This document shows positions 12,727 through 25,500 of a stretch of DNA of 64,000 nucleotides, in pieces. This DNA comes from Guadua angustifolia (lineage: Eukaryota > Streptophyta > Magnoliopsida > Poales > Poaceae): positions 3,494,423 through 3,558,422 of the forward strand of contig CM070515.1 of the NCBI GenBank assembly GCA_036346375.1. The letters are read 5' to 3'. Each line of letters opens with the position of its first letter. Position 1 is the first letter of the stretch. Below the pieces are notes generated by a model. The model saw only the letters and a list, made by a program, of their open reading frames with translations. It did not search any database and was not told the origin of the DNA. The translations under genes and the position numbers were made by a program.

Positions 12727-13122
12727 TCAACATTTCCTCATCAATTCCACACACTGGTGCACACAGGGAAGAAAGCAAAGTAGGAGAATACTAAGCCTTA
12801 CCCTTAATTTCTTCATATCACGGGTTTGATCTCCACTCTCTCCGCTATGACTGCTCTCGCTGTCCGACCGAGAGATAGTGCCGCGGCGGCCGTTTATGGG
12901 ACTCGACAGACGGCTGCGATCACCGCTGGGTGGGACGGCGGACGAACCGAGATCGACAGCAGGGCTGAGGTGTCGAATCATGATCTGGATAGCCGACGCA
13001 CTCGCCGCGGAGCCCTTGCCGGCAGCGACACCCGGAGCAATCTCCTCCCGCATCGTGTCGATGTGGATACTGAGGTGCTCCCCCACACCGAGGGTGGAGC
13101 GGAAGATGGCGGCGGTGCTCAT
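12727..13122 (-). other. GC-rich open frame of unknown nature
   Basis: A 131-codon minus-strand frame, starting MSTAAIFRSTLGVGEHLSIH, sits in an island clearly more GC-rich than its surroundings. It is rich in Ser, Gly and Arg and ends in a hydrophobic, cysteine-containing stretch that overlaps AT-rich DNA. I do not recognise the family. It could be a first exon, a captured gene fragment or chance. A plus-strand frame covers the same island. Confidence 0.2.
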
Positions 13123-14515
13123 CAGAGGCGATCGCTATTTTAGTGATTTGAAATTTTTAATATCTTTAGAATTGTTTGTATTGTAATTTTTTAGTAAATT
13201 TTAAATATATATGTTGGATTTATGATCTTACAAAATTATTTTATTAAACTATAAAGTTGTACGTGTGAAGTGTGCACCCTAATGAAAATTTTTTAGTTCC
13301 GCCACTACCACTAGTGCTCATGGCTCCAAGTGGAATTAGCGGCGACGACATAGAGAGACACCGAGTCTTGTCGTCAGGCCAAGAAGGACTAGGGCTCGGC
13401 TCAAAGGAAATTTCTAGAGTCAATGAGGAATTGGGATTTGGGAGTCTTCTTCCTCTATCATCTTTGCACGCTTGCAGCATCACGATTGTGGCCGTCACAT
13501 ATTTTCCATCTTCTCAAGGAAGAAATTTATCATAGAAAACATATGCATACGTCCAACTGGAGTCTGGAGGAGTAAAAATCGGACTATCTTGTTCCTCGGT
13601 TGCACGGCGGACACAAAGTCACCAACGCTTCTCCTCAAATCCTAGGATCAGTTAACATTACCCACACCACCGAACAAGCATGACCATTTATTCCTTGCTT
13701 ATGAGTCCTCATTTTGTCCCCTCCCCCTGACCCCACCAACTCCAGCTAAACCATCCAACCATTTTCTAGTCATCTTCCCTGTCCACTTGGCTTACCATTG
13801 TATCTCTACCTACATACGCTCTCATCTCCGTATGCTTATCCAAACCTCTACTTCCAAATGTTCCAACTCTCTCTATCTTAGAATCAACGAGTAGAGGGGC
13901 ATCGTGGCTCAGGGAGGCAGGGCCACCATGATCCACTGGTCAAAGCTCGCTACTACTTGTGCTCAATGAATTTGTCTGCCGCAGCTACAACGCATGTGGA
14001 TATCTCCCCTTTTTGAGGAGCCACTGAAGTTCATCGAATATAGTGGAGGAGATGACGAGTGGAGGGCCCGAACAGTGGTTGCAGGGTAGATTGATGGAAT
14101 GCGGTGGTGAAGCGTCAGGTTAGAAAATATTTGATTTTGTTGCAATATCCATTGTGAAATTTTACAACAAGAGGCTTTTGTTGCATTAGGCATTTTGATT
14201 TGTTACACTAGCGATGTATAATTATTGCACTGAGGAAATTGATGTACCTCTTGCAGTTTTGTTGCAAACATGTTTTTGATTTATTGCATCAAAGTTATTT
14301 TTGTTACATTAGCTATATCTAATTCTAACCTAAGAAAACCTTTTGTTTTTGGCTGAAGCCTAAGAAAACTTTGAAGTAGGTAAGTGCTTGCTTTCATTAG
14401 AAAAACTCTGTATGGTTTCAGGGGTTAAGCAATAATAGATTTCAAGGTTTTTAGTAACCACCTCCCAATCAAGCATGATCCCACCTAGAGGCGGGCATCA
14501 CACCAGGCCTTTTGG

Positions 14516-15312
14516 TAGGGATGGCAAAAATACCCATGGGTCTGGTACTTGGTACCCAATTGATGGGTCCGGTCTGGTCCAAATTTGGACCCATGGGTAT
14601 ATTATTATGGGTTGGTCCGGTCCGGGTCCGGGTCTCATTTTGGACCCGTGGGTACCCAGACCCGGACCCGTTAAGTCAGCATGCTATTCTCATGGGCCGT
14701 GGAAACTGGAAAGAAATTTAAGAAAACCAGCCCAATCGTTCCGCCGCGTATGGGCGTTGTAGATGGACTTGCCTAAGTTGTATTGGGCACAGACTAATCT
14801 CCCAGGTGGATCCTTCTGGAAGAAATCCGTGAATATATCACATCTGCTGCGGCCCGTGGCAACGGCGTCGTATTCCGCCCGGCCGTTCGCAGCGTGGGCT
14901 TCGATGCAAGTGCGAACGCGCCAGACGGCCGCAGACGGAGATCGCAGCGCGTGATGTTTAGTACCACATCGCTTTGTTGAACTGGTTGGGAGTGAGGAGG
15001 CGGCTACATAAGCATCGCTTTGTTGAACTGGTTGAACTGGACGTGGTGCATCACCGCATGTATGCATGGTATACGTATGTACGTATGTAACTATGTATGA
15101 ACAAACAAAACACGCCGTGAGCTAGCCGATTGATCGATCGATCATTACATTCCAAAATTTCGGTCCGGTATCCGTTTGGGTCCGTACTGTTCGTCCGGTC
15201 TGGGTCCGAGTTTGGACTCATGATCGATTTCGGTCCGGTCCGGATCTAAACTTCGGGTTTAGTCCGAGTCCACGGAGGTCGGACCGGAGGTACCGGACCG
15301 TTGCCATCCCTA
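14516..15312. mobile_element. Non-autonomous hAT element with perfect 8-bp target duplication
   Basis: The ends are exact inverses, TAGGGATGGCAA and TTGCCATCCCTA, and both flanks carry CCTTTTGG (14508-14515 and 15313-15320). Eight-base duplications are diagnostic of hAT transposases. The subterminal zones repeat GGTCCGG and GGACCC motifs on both sides, and a GC-rich non-repetitive core lies at about 14840-15070. No transposase frame is present, so movement would need help in trans. Confidence 0.92.
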
Positions 15313-15320
15313 CCTTTTGG

Positions 15321-16100
15321 GCTAGCTCCTAGCATGGCAAGCACAGCACTATCAATAGCACGTATGTGTATAGGTTGGACCGACACGACACGATTTTCAA
15401 AGGCATGCTAGGCCTAGTGACTAGATATGATATATGACACAACACGATATGTCTCGAAGGTTGTGCTTGGGTCAACATGGCACGCTACAGTGCTGATGTG
15501 CATGACATAAGCGCGACACGGCTTCATACAAATTTTTTTACAATTTTTAACAAATATTATAAAAAGATTAGCAGCAGAAATGAAGTAAAAATAACCGTCT
15601 TAACAATACAACAAGCACAAGGTGGTTTGAGTGCTTCAAGCGTGTAAAAGTAGCTAAAAGACAAGACATCTAGTTTGTTTTCCAAAGTGGTGAGTAGGTC
15701 GCAGTGAAATCCATAAGTAGATATCAACCATTGACACGTTTTTTTGAGAATGAATAAAATTTAATTCTTTTCTCCCAATATGTGTTCACTACTTTGGTCT
15801 CGTGCATCTCCTGTTCCTTTTCTCTCATCAAAATAGTACAAATGAACTAGATCTGGATTAGTGTAGCATGAATGTGGCACGACGTGCCAATTGACCATGC
15901 CTATGCTCACCAGAGGCAAGTCGGCCCTTCATGGCATGGCACGACGGACTGGCTGAGCCGTGACAACATGGCACAATCTAAGCCCACACCCTATTGCCCC
16001 GTGACACCTCCAGCTGGCACGGTGCCCAAGTCTAATCCAAGCCGGTGAGCCCAAGCCCATTTGCTTTCATAAGAGCCAAAATTCTAGTTAGCGAATTGGA
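15321..16100. repeat. Degenerate repeat with recurring GGCACGAC-type motifs
   Basis: Sequence between the hAT element and eRF3. Short motifs such as GACACGACACG, GGCACGACG and TGGCACGG recur, typical of subterminal arrays in DNA transposons. Ends are not clear and there is no coding capacity. The hAT element at 14516-15312 may sit inside it. Confidence 0.35.
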
Positions 16101-16507
16101 GGAGCCTGCAGTATAGAGATGGCAAAAAAAGATCGTTAGGTTCAAACCAAAATTTATTTGATCATAGTTTTTAATAGGTTTAAAATTGTAATGAGTTTAT
16201 TTTGAAAAAAAAATGTTAACGAGACCTAACTCGATTCGTTAGCTTAAATTTAAAATAACCATTTATATAATAAATAAAATAATTTTAATGAACGACGCCA
16301 ATTTGCCTACTGCGGCGAAAGCACGCACCTTCGTGTCGTGTCGGCCTCTCCATCCGCTGGTGCCGTAACCCCCCCTCCCAAAGGCCGAAATCCCCCACGC
16401 AAAAACCCTAAGCCGAAGGAAGCAAAAAAGGCCGAGCCGAAAAACCAAGCGAGCAGGCAGAACAAGAAAAAAGGAATCCATCCACCGCCTTCTCGTGCCC
16501 ACGAGAG

Positions 16508-19500
16508 ATGGAGCACGACGCCGAGATGGCGCCGCCGATCGCCTCCCACGCGCCCTCCACCGATGTGGATGCCACCGCGGACGACTGGGCGGCGCGCGAC
16601 GACTTCGAGGAGTCGCCGGTGGAGTCCCACTCGCATCCCCCGGCGCCCGCGACCGTGGAAGACGAAGCCCGAGAGGAGCCCCCACCGGCTCCTCCGGCCC
16701 AAGGTATCTTGCCCACTCCACCCCGCTTTCTCTGCAGCGCCGTTGTGTGGTTGCTTGTTCCTCCAGTTGGATCTAAGCTTGCTCTGTGCGGATCTACGGC
16801 GCTACTGTGCTCAACTATGTGGTGATATGGGTTCCTAACATGTTTCATCCAGCGTGTAGGTTACCTCTGCTATTGAAGTAGGAGGGGAAGTGGATGTTTC
16901 TGTGTTTTGTGATGGTCTAGTTAGACCTGGGTCGTCTTATAATCGGTAGTTGTGTTTGTACTTGTATTTTTTGATTGGAGAGAAGGAATGGAGTTACCAG
17001 ATCTTAATGCGTGAGTGTACAATCTTGTTGTTGTTGGACGTATGTGGTTGCGTGCGGGCGCAGATTCCCTAGAGTTAGCACTTTAATTTGCCTAGTGGAT
17101 TTCACCAAATCTATAGTATTGACGCTTTCCTATGGTGTATATCAAACTACGTCACGTGCAATACAATCTGTTAATCACATTTAAAACTTATTATCAAACT
17201 AAAATCTGGAGTAGCAAAAGAGAACCTAAAGAGCACATTCGGTAGCAATAGCCATTTATAGTCATTGCTGATGGCGACTGCAGCATAGGAGGTATGCCGG
17301 CAGCCGCAGCCTTTCGTAAGCAAACCAGGTAACCAGATGGGTATTTGGTGTCAGTACCATGCATGGTATTTTAGCCTATTCTTTCTGTTAACCACGAACT
17401 TGTTGCTTGGAATTGATTTCTAATCTCTTAAGAAAAACAGAGGCATGATGTTTGGGAGGAGTTAACATATCGCCAGTTATCTCCCAGTGGCTGGATAGTT
17501 TTTTCCTTTCTCCTTTGTAACTATATGTCCATTATTAACCTTTTAACAGTAGGGCTGTCTCCTACTTTTTTCCCCAAAAAAAGTTAACATATTGCCATTA
17601 ATTCTATGGTCTGTTTTAGGGAGGAACGATCAGAGAAATTTATCTCCCTACAAAGTCCGAATTGAATAGTTTGTGACCTTTGGAGAAGACTAAGTTGTAG
17701 GGGTTAATATGGCTTGACTTGCACCACAAGGGTGGACAAACAAATTAATTGGATTTGGTGAATTCCACTTGGTGGATTTAATTGCTAACTTTTGAGGGAT
17801 CTGCGGCCTGTTGCATATCTTCTTCAGATGCACATGTGTTCAATGAATGAATTCATAATTATAGTAACTGAACTTTCCCAGCGGATTCACAAGGTCAATA
17901 AATTGAATTCTGTTTATTTTTGTAAATATAATATAATAATTTCATATGGTGAGTTGCACATTATTGTTTGTGTTATATTTCTGGAAGAAAATGATTCTTC
18001 TTCTAACAATCCCCCTTCTGAATTTTCTTTTGGACTTATCTTGTAAAATCTCTATTTTCTGGAGATACCAGTTGCAGTTGTATGCTGGAAAGTTTTTTTT
18101 TAATGATGCTGCAGTCCAGTTTCTGACACAAGAGAAAGTGTTAGCATTTTTTAGAATGGTATGTCCAGTATCTTACATTGTCACTGAATTTCATGTGTTG
18201 CCTTTTCATTGTATTAAGAGGAAACTGGCATTAGTAGAAAGATGGACATGCTAGGGGTTGCATTTCTATTGTATGTTCTTTGTAGAGTCCTGGTTCATTT
18301 CAGCTGTTGGGATTTTACATTGATTTCCTTAGTCTATATTTTATGATCAAGGAAACTGGATGAACTTTGGCTACTCCTTTTGATCTAATAAATTTTTGGT
18401 TTCATCTTAAACAGTTATGCTATCACATGTTGTGATGTCCTATATTTTACTAGCAAATAGCCTAATTCATAATCTTCTAATGTTAAATTCACACTATTTA
18501 CTCTCAGATGTCAATGGAATTCAGTCAAGTCTTCAGTCACTGGAGTTGCAGCCAAGTGGTATGTATGAAAGCTATGTTTGTCTTCAGCTACAGCCAACAT
18601 GTTATGGTTATGATTATTCAGAAGAATCTGAATTGGTCTAAGATTTCATTCGTTAACTACTTTTAGTTCTTGTTACTACCGTTTTCTTGATATTTTTTTA
18701 TTGTTCTGCATGTAGTCTTTGTATTTTCTCTGTTAGATTGCTGTATTTTTTAAAGACTCAATTCGAATGATACACTTTTGTTAGTTTATGTCCTGCACAT
18801 GCTTTGAGAGAAGGCAAAAAACTGAAAAGCTTTCAAAGTAATGACATTTACATTTTTTTAATGGAGCTTTTGAAATGTTGTCCCCTCAGTTGGACCACCT
18901 TACCCATTTTTCAGTTGTGCTAGGACCTCAGTTTCAGACAAGATAGAAGTTTGTTGACTGTACCTTCTATGGAATTGCAATTCAATATTTTGATGAATAA
19001 TGTTATTGTATCTTTAAGATCCTTTATTCCCTCATGTCTTAAGATAATTTTGTATAATTTCAGATGTTCCGCATGATAGGGTTCAAATGGAAGCAGAGGA
19101 GGAACGAAATAGAAAACGACATTTGAATGTCGTGTTTATTGGCCATGTCGGTAAGGGCTCCTGTAATTATTGCATCCTTTCATGTAGTTTAATACATAAA
19201 TTCAGTGTTACCTGAACAAGCTGTCAAAAAAAGAAAAAAAGAAAAAGAAGTACTCTGCAATATTCTTACTTCTTATTTCTTACATCTCAGTTTTGGTACA
19301 ACTTGTGTGTCATAAACAGGGCAAGGAATGCAACATAATAGAATGTTTTGTTCATCAATCTTGTCAGCAAATATTTGGTTATTTGATGCAATTTTGTTGA
19401 ACAAAGGCAGAAGGCAAAACAATTTGTATGCTTTACCTTCTGATAATCTTGTAGGATGAAAAGATTAAGATCTGGTGTAGCAAGTAGCTCGGTGCCCATG

Positions 19501-22500
19501 TACTGATGGAAGAAGCTGTGAGGGGTGTGGAGGCTGTTTATGTATAAGCAGAATGCCTGTCTAACCCTTGCAGCTTAAGCTTTTGGCACTAGAGCAGAAA
19601 ATCCTGAGTTCATGACTCACTAGGCTCATATTATATAAAAAATATGCTTGTGTGACTAGACTGGGGTTTGTGCCCACATCATTCTTTGTGCTGATGTGTC
19701 CCTTTGACCAGTGTTTGCTTGTATCTCAGCTGCTCTGCACCATGTTTAATTCATGGCTTAGGCCTTAACGAGTCTAGATGTGAGGGCGAATTTTGAAAAT
19801 CAGGATGGCTAGATATCCCACCTTTCCTAGTAGTTAAGCTTTAAGATGAGTTGGTTGGTGCATGAAACTCAACAAGGGCTGTAAACAGGTCATTGAGAGA
19901 GGATATATGTTTGGCTAGCAGAAAATAATATCTTCCCAAACTTATTAGGCTTCCTGAAAAACCTTTTGCATTTGATCCTTGGGTGTTGATGTTGGTATGC
20001 TGGGTTCTCTGTAAATATTTGGCATATGGAATATCTATAAACATTATTTTCTGACCAGAATATAAATAAAATGAATTCAAAATTTTATTTCATAAATTAA
20101 TTAAAATTATAAATATCAGTGTGAATCGTGTAACCTACAAGCTCAGTTTACTGAATTAGACATCCTTACCTGCATTGATCTTGGTCTGGGCTTGCCTTGG
20201 CAGCACCATGGTTCACACCTTGATTTGCTGGATTAAGGTATTGCATACCTGTTTAAGGAGATACATTTTAAATTTGTTCAATGTTTTGACATAGCACTAG
20301 TTTTAGTTCACATGCGACTGGCTTTTTACAAAAGTTTGGAGTCTTATCTTATTCTACTTAAGGCTAGAGCAATTTTACTGTTGACTGTAAAAGCATGATA
20401 ATTTATTTCAGGTTACTTTTACTAGGCAGCAACATCCCCGTAGGTACATGAGTCATGACGTGGTCCTAAAATGGTACAGTTAGCCTGTTAGTTAATTGAA
20501 TTGAGTGTATCGGATGAGTGTTTCAGTTATTGTGCCGCATGATGTAAGGTTCACTGATACTGTGTTTATAGCATGCGCGTCGACTTATGTAGAGTGCTCA
20601 CATGCTGTTGCATGCATGTCAAGTGCCATGTTAGTTGGGAGGGCACAGCACATATAATTGAATTGAGTTTAGCGGATGAGTTTTTCAGACTTTCAGTTAT
20701 TGTGCCGCATGATGTAAGGTTCACTGATACCATGTTAATAGCATGCACGCTGACTTATTTAGAATGCTTACATGCTGTTGCATGCAAGTCGACTGTTATG
20801 TTAATTGGGAGGGCACAACACATCACCTTCTTTCTGTTACAAATTGACTGAAGCGATAGGGAGAAGGTGGTTTAAGTTTAAGAACCTCTAGTACAATTTG
20901 CTCTATATTTTAATGCATATTTATTTCAATGTGTTGGTGCTCTTTTTCTTCTTTGAACCAGTGTTCACCAAGGCACTAGGTGCTAGTCGGGTGGTAGACC
21001 AGCGCCTAACACCTAATCGCCGATTAGGCGGGCTAGGCGGCCGCCTAGGAGGGATAAATCGGCCTAGGTGGCTAGGTGGGAGGGTGAAGCCTAGCTCCTA
21101 GGCGAGCTAGGCGGCCACCTAGGGGAACAGTGCTTTGAACGTATTCTGTATCATTGTGCTCCTGTTGTATTATGATGTTGCCTACTCCCACTATCCCCAA
21201 ATAACTGTAGTTGCAGTACATGTGATCAGATTTTGACGTTGACCATTAATATGTTTAATTATCTATACGTGTGTTTTGTACAAAGGAGTATTATTAGCAT
21301 AGTTACCAGATTTGTTGTAAAACCCCGCGAATCACGAACTGAGTTCATCGAACCTGAACTAGTTTAGGGTGCAGGGTTCATGTTCGCTATGGAAATTTGA
21401 AGAAAAAGTGGCGAACTGCGAATGTGAACCCTTTACCACGTTTCTAATAACTATGATTATTAGACATAGCTTTTACAATGTTTTATAATTTATACCATAT
21501 ATAGTCGACATATCTACAGATTTTTGATAAAGTCTCCTCATTCTTTCATCTCCCTTCACTTTGCGGAGGATTATGGGAGACTGTTGCATCATTTGCTTTT
21601 GTTCCTTTTATTTAGTCAGTTGTTACTATGGACATACATATGCTATGTGCATGCCTATGTTTTGTTGTTGCTCAAGACGTTCATTTAATGCAGATTTTTA
21701 CTAAAAAAATCTTAATGTCCTCACCTATCTTTTTGTTTTCCATGGTTCCAGATGCTGGCAAGTCAACAGCGGGAGGCCAGATATTGTTCTTAAGTGGGCA
21801 AGTTGATGAGCGGACAATCCAGAAATATGAAAAGGAAGCGAAGGACAAAAGCCGAGAGAGCTGGTAAGTAGTTCATTTGCTCTCATAGTTGCTTATTTTG
21901 TAAGTTTCATGCTAATCAACCCTGCTTATTTTGATATGTGTTCCTCCTTTTATTGTAATGCAAGTCTGTTGTATTAAAATGTTACCTTATGTGGTGACGT
22001 TTGTTCTGTACTTTCTATATGTTGATTCTGTTCAACGCTATAGCTAAAGTTGAACCAAGATGATTTTTTTATTTATTTGTTACTAAATTGGTAGGTTAAA
22101 AATTCTGAGAGTGGTAGCCACTCTATTACTTCCCTGTAGCTATTTGTATGCTAAAGTGCTAGCTGAGTTGAGTTTTACTCAGTTCCTTAAAAAATCTCAC
22201 TATATTATTGGCTATTTAGTTAATCTGTCAGTCCCTCAGCTGATTTATCTTTTACTTTTTTGCCATCTTACTTGTAGACTGAAACAATTCAGTGTCTTGC
22301 TTAGTTGTGCAAACTGGGGGGATAAGTCTTAGTAATGATTCCACATTTGATATCTACTACAAAACTACATGTTGCATTTTTCTCTGACTACTTGTGTGTG
22401 AGCTCATGCGTCATGATGCCATGGCCATCTTGCTAATGCCTTACTTGACCTTGGTAATTCAAGCTAATTCGTGGTATATACATTGAACTTGGAGCATGGT

Positions 22501-25500
22501 ATGTAACATTGTAAGTTTGTAACTTGATCAGAAAACATGAGTAAGACAAAGTCACTGTTAGCAGTATATGTACCTAAGTACCTTGTATATATTAGATCTC
22601 TGTATAGGGTGTTTTCTGCTTATTTACCATGTCTTGTACATGTCCATATGTTGGCCACTTGGCCCTTGGAATATAATTAAGCATTCATTCCAACTTGGTA
22701 TCAGAGCACATGGCTCTTTCCCCCACCAACCCTATCCTTTCTTAATGGTACTAGAACAATAAGCGCGGCGCACGCCGCGCGCGTGAGTGGAAAACAAATT
22801 TATGTTTTTTTTCGAAGAAAAACGAATCACGAAAACAAATTTTGCTGCACGCGTGAACGAAAAACAAATTTGTGTTTTTCTTAGAGAAAAAACGGACCAC
22901 GATTTTTTTTTGGAAAAGCGAGGAAAAACGGAGCACGAAAACATTTTTTCCGGGAAAAACGGAGCACGAAAACATTTTTTCCGGAAAAGCGAGCACGAAA
23001 TATTTTTTCCTAAAGAACGGAGGGAAAAAGTCTAGAGATAGAGCTGAACACATTTTTTTGGTGACGAAAACATTTTTTCCCGAGAAAACGGAGAAAGAAC
23101 CTATACGTAAAGAGTAAGGACCTGAATGTTACGTTTTTGGACCTGTTCGCTATCCTGAAAAATTAGAAAAGGGTTTGTTCGCGATTTGAATTTAACGGGA
23201 GGTTTTTCCAGAAAGCAAGACGAGGACCCAAATGCGAATCGGAAAAGAAAATCTTTCTCTCACAAAAAATCGCGAAGGACCTATTCGTAATTTGCAGGGA
23301 CCTATCCGTAATTTCAAAAAATATAGAGAGTTTTTCGCAAAATGGGCAAAAGTGACACTTGGATAGGCTCTCCATCCAGGAACTTTGCAAGCTTTAATAG
23401 GGGGATAGATTCTATTCTCGTTGGTCATGTTTGTTGCCTCCATCGTTCGCTCCATAGCTCAAGCAAGCCCCTCGTACTTTGTTTGAGCATTTCACTTCTG
23501 TTGTCACTGTTGTCGGCTTATCCGCCAGTGACCATGACCTTGCTCTCTTTGTTCACACTTTCTTTTGTGGTCAGACAATTCTTCTCTATGTGGATGACAT
23601 GCTCATCATGGGAGATGATCCTCAATATATTGACTTTGTGAGGAGGCGTCTCAGTGAGCAGTTTCAGACGTTTGATCTGGGTCATAGCTACTTGGATTGA
23701 GATCACCTCCACTCCTGATGGCTACTACCTCTTCCAGCAAAAGTACATTCAGGAATTCCTTGCTCGTGCTTGTCTCACTGACCAAGTGACCTACGTATGG
23801 TGGACACTCCTATCAAACTCCACCTTCAGCTTTGGTCCACCGACGATACTCCTCTTGAGGATACCACTCGACATCGTCATCTTGTTGGGAGTTTGGTTTG
23901 TCTTGCCACTACTCGACCTGACATATATCATGTTGTTTACATTCTGAGTAAGTTTTTTTTGCTCCCACTCAGATCACTATAGTCACCTCCTTCGGGTTCT
24001 GCAGTATCTTTGTGGAACCATCACTTGACGCCTCTTCTTCCCTCGCTCTAGCTCCTTGCACGCTTCAGGCGTATTCTAATACGACCTGGGCTAGTGATCC
24101 TTCTGATTGTTGGTCTCTTTCTACCTTCTGTGTCTTGGTTCTTCCTTGATTGCCTAGAAGACTAAGAAGCAGATTGCCATCTCCCGTTCAAATGCTGAGG
24201 TGGAGTTGAGGGCGCTTGTGTCTGTGGTAGCTGAGGTCACCTGGCTACAATGGTTTATACAATCGACCGCATCATTACTCGAGATAATCACACGAATCTC
24301 GGCATACTAGCTAATCAAAACACCGAGCGCACTGATGTTTTATCGATAGTACACCGTGTTCGAAATGTTGCAAAGAGAACAATAATTAGAGATCGATTGA
24401 AAATATATTCAAACCAAGCCACGCAGGCTATATGTCCAATACATAAATAATACATCTAATCCTCAGTACAACAAAAGGGTAATACATAGATATATGGCAC
24501 CAAAAGATCGACGAAACCGATATACTTGCTACTCATTCCTTCTACTCTTCTGGTAGAACTCCATGACCTCGTCCTACCAACCATCTCGCTTGAACACCGA
24601 GCCAAACTCTAGAAAAGGGATTTAGCAAGAGTGAGTACAAAAGTACTCGAAGAAGCATTAATAACAAATGCAGATATGAATTTTCCTCTCAAGATCGACC
24701 ATCTCTTACCTTCCTCAACATCCATTTTTACAGAAATAAGTTTTTGGTTTTCTTTAAGGGTTGGATGTTTTAAACATGAAAATGCAACTACTACACTCGT
24801 ATATGAGGCAGACTTAGCTTAGTAGCCTCCAATCCAGAGACAGCTTGAATTCAAGATTTTAACCTGCAAGCAGTTCAGATCATTTTAGCCATAGTACATT
24901 AGACAATGTATAGTCTCTATTAACTCAGACTTGGCTTACTTGTAATCCAAGCCCTTTTGGGCTATCTATATATATGTGAGTCACCCCCATCCATGGCGTG
25001 AGGTGTTTCTCCCATTCTTTGTCTCTACATGGTATCGAGTCCTGCCCATCCTAGGGTTTCCTCACTGCCGCCATCCTCCTAGGGCTCCTGCCGCCACCCT
25101 AGGTTTCTTCTCCCACCACGCCTCCTTCCTCTCTCTGCTTTCCCTCTGTTTCTCGCTTTGCTTCTTTTCTTCTTTCCGTCGTCATCATGAGCTCCAGCAT
25201 GACCTCACATGGTGACGGCAACTCACGCCGCCACCTATTCCGCCGCCCCCTTCCTCCACCCCTACGCCACTGTCTCCGTCAAGTCCCATGTGCCCATCAC
25301 CCTGGAGTTGGAGAATCCTAACTACACCAAGTGGTCTACATTCTTCAAGTCCATGTGCGGCAAGTTTGGTCTCCTGGGACACATCGACGGCACTCCTCCT
25401 CCTCCGACCCAAGCATGGGTTCAGCCGACCATCTGCGTTCGCGGTGGTCGTTTCGGCTCCACTACCGACGCCGTCCTCGACCTCGCCATGGCCGAAGACC

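Larger units (their letters stand above)
10936..14507. other. Intergenic region, mostly unassigned
   Basis: Begins with the likely 3' untranslated region of the ankyrin gene. It holds a two-unit direct repeat (11307-11460), a CTCCCTCCATTCTTTTT stretch near 11699 like one end of a Stowaway element, and a GC-rich unidentified reading frame at 12727-13122. The rest (13150-14450) is AT-rich without a recognised gene. Confidence 0.5.

Noticed and set aside
16263..16721. Minus-strand frames opposite eRF3 exon 1
   Set aside because: Shadow frames of a GC-rich exon and its leader; the plus-strand exon joins in frame to a complete eRF3.
22691..22707. Intact coding retrotransposon starting at the primer site 22696
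   Set aside because: No gag, protease or integrase follows; only reverse transcriptase and RNase H remnants remain, so copia A is defective.
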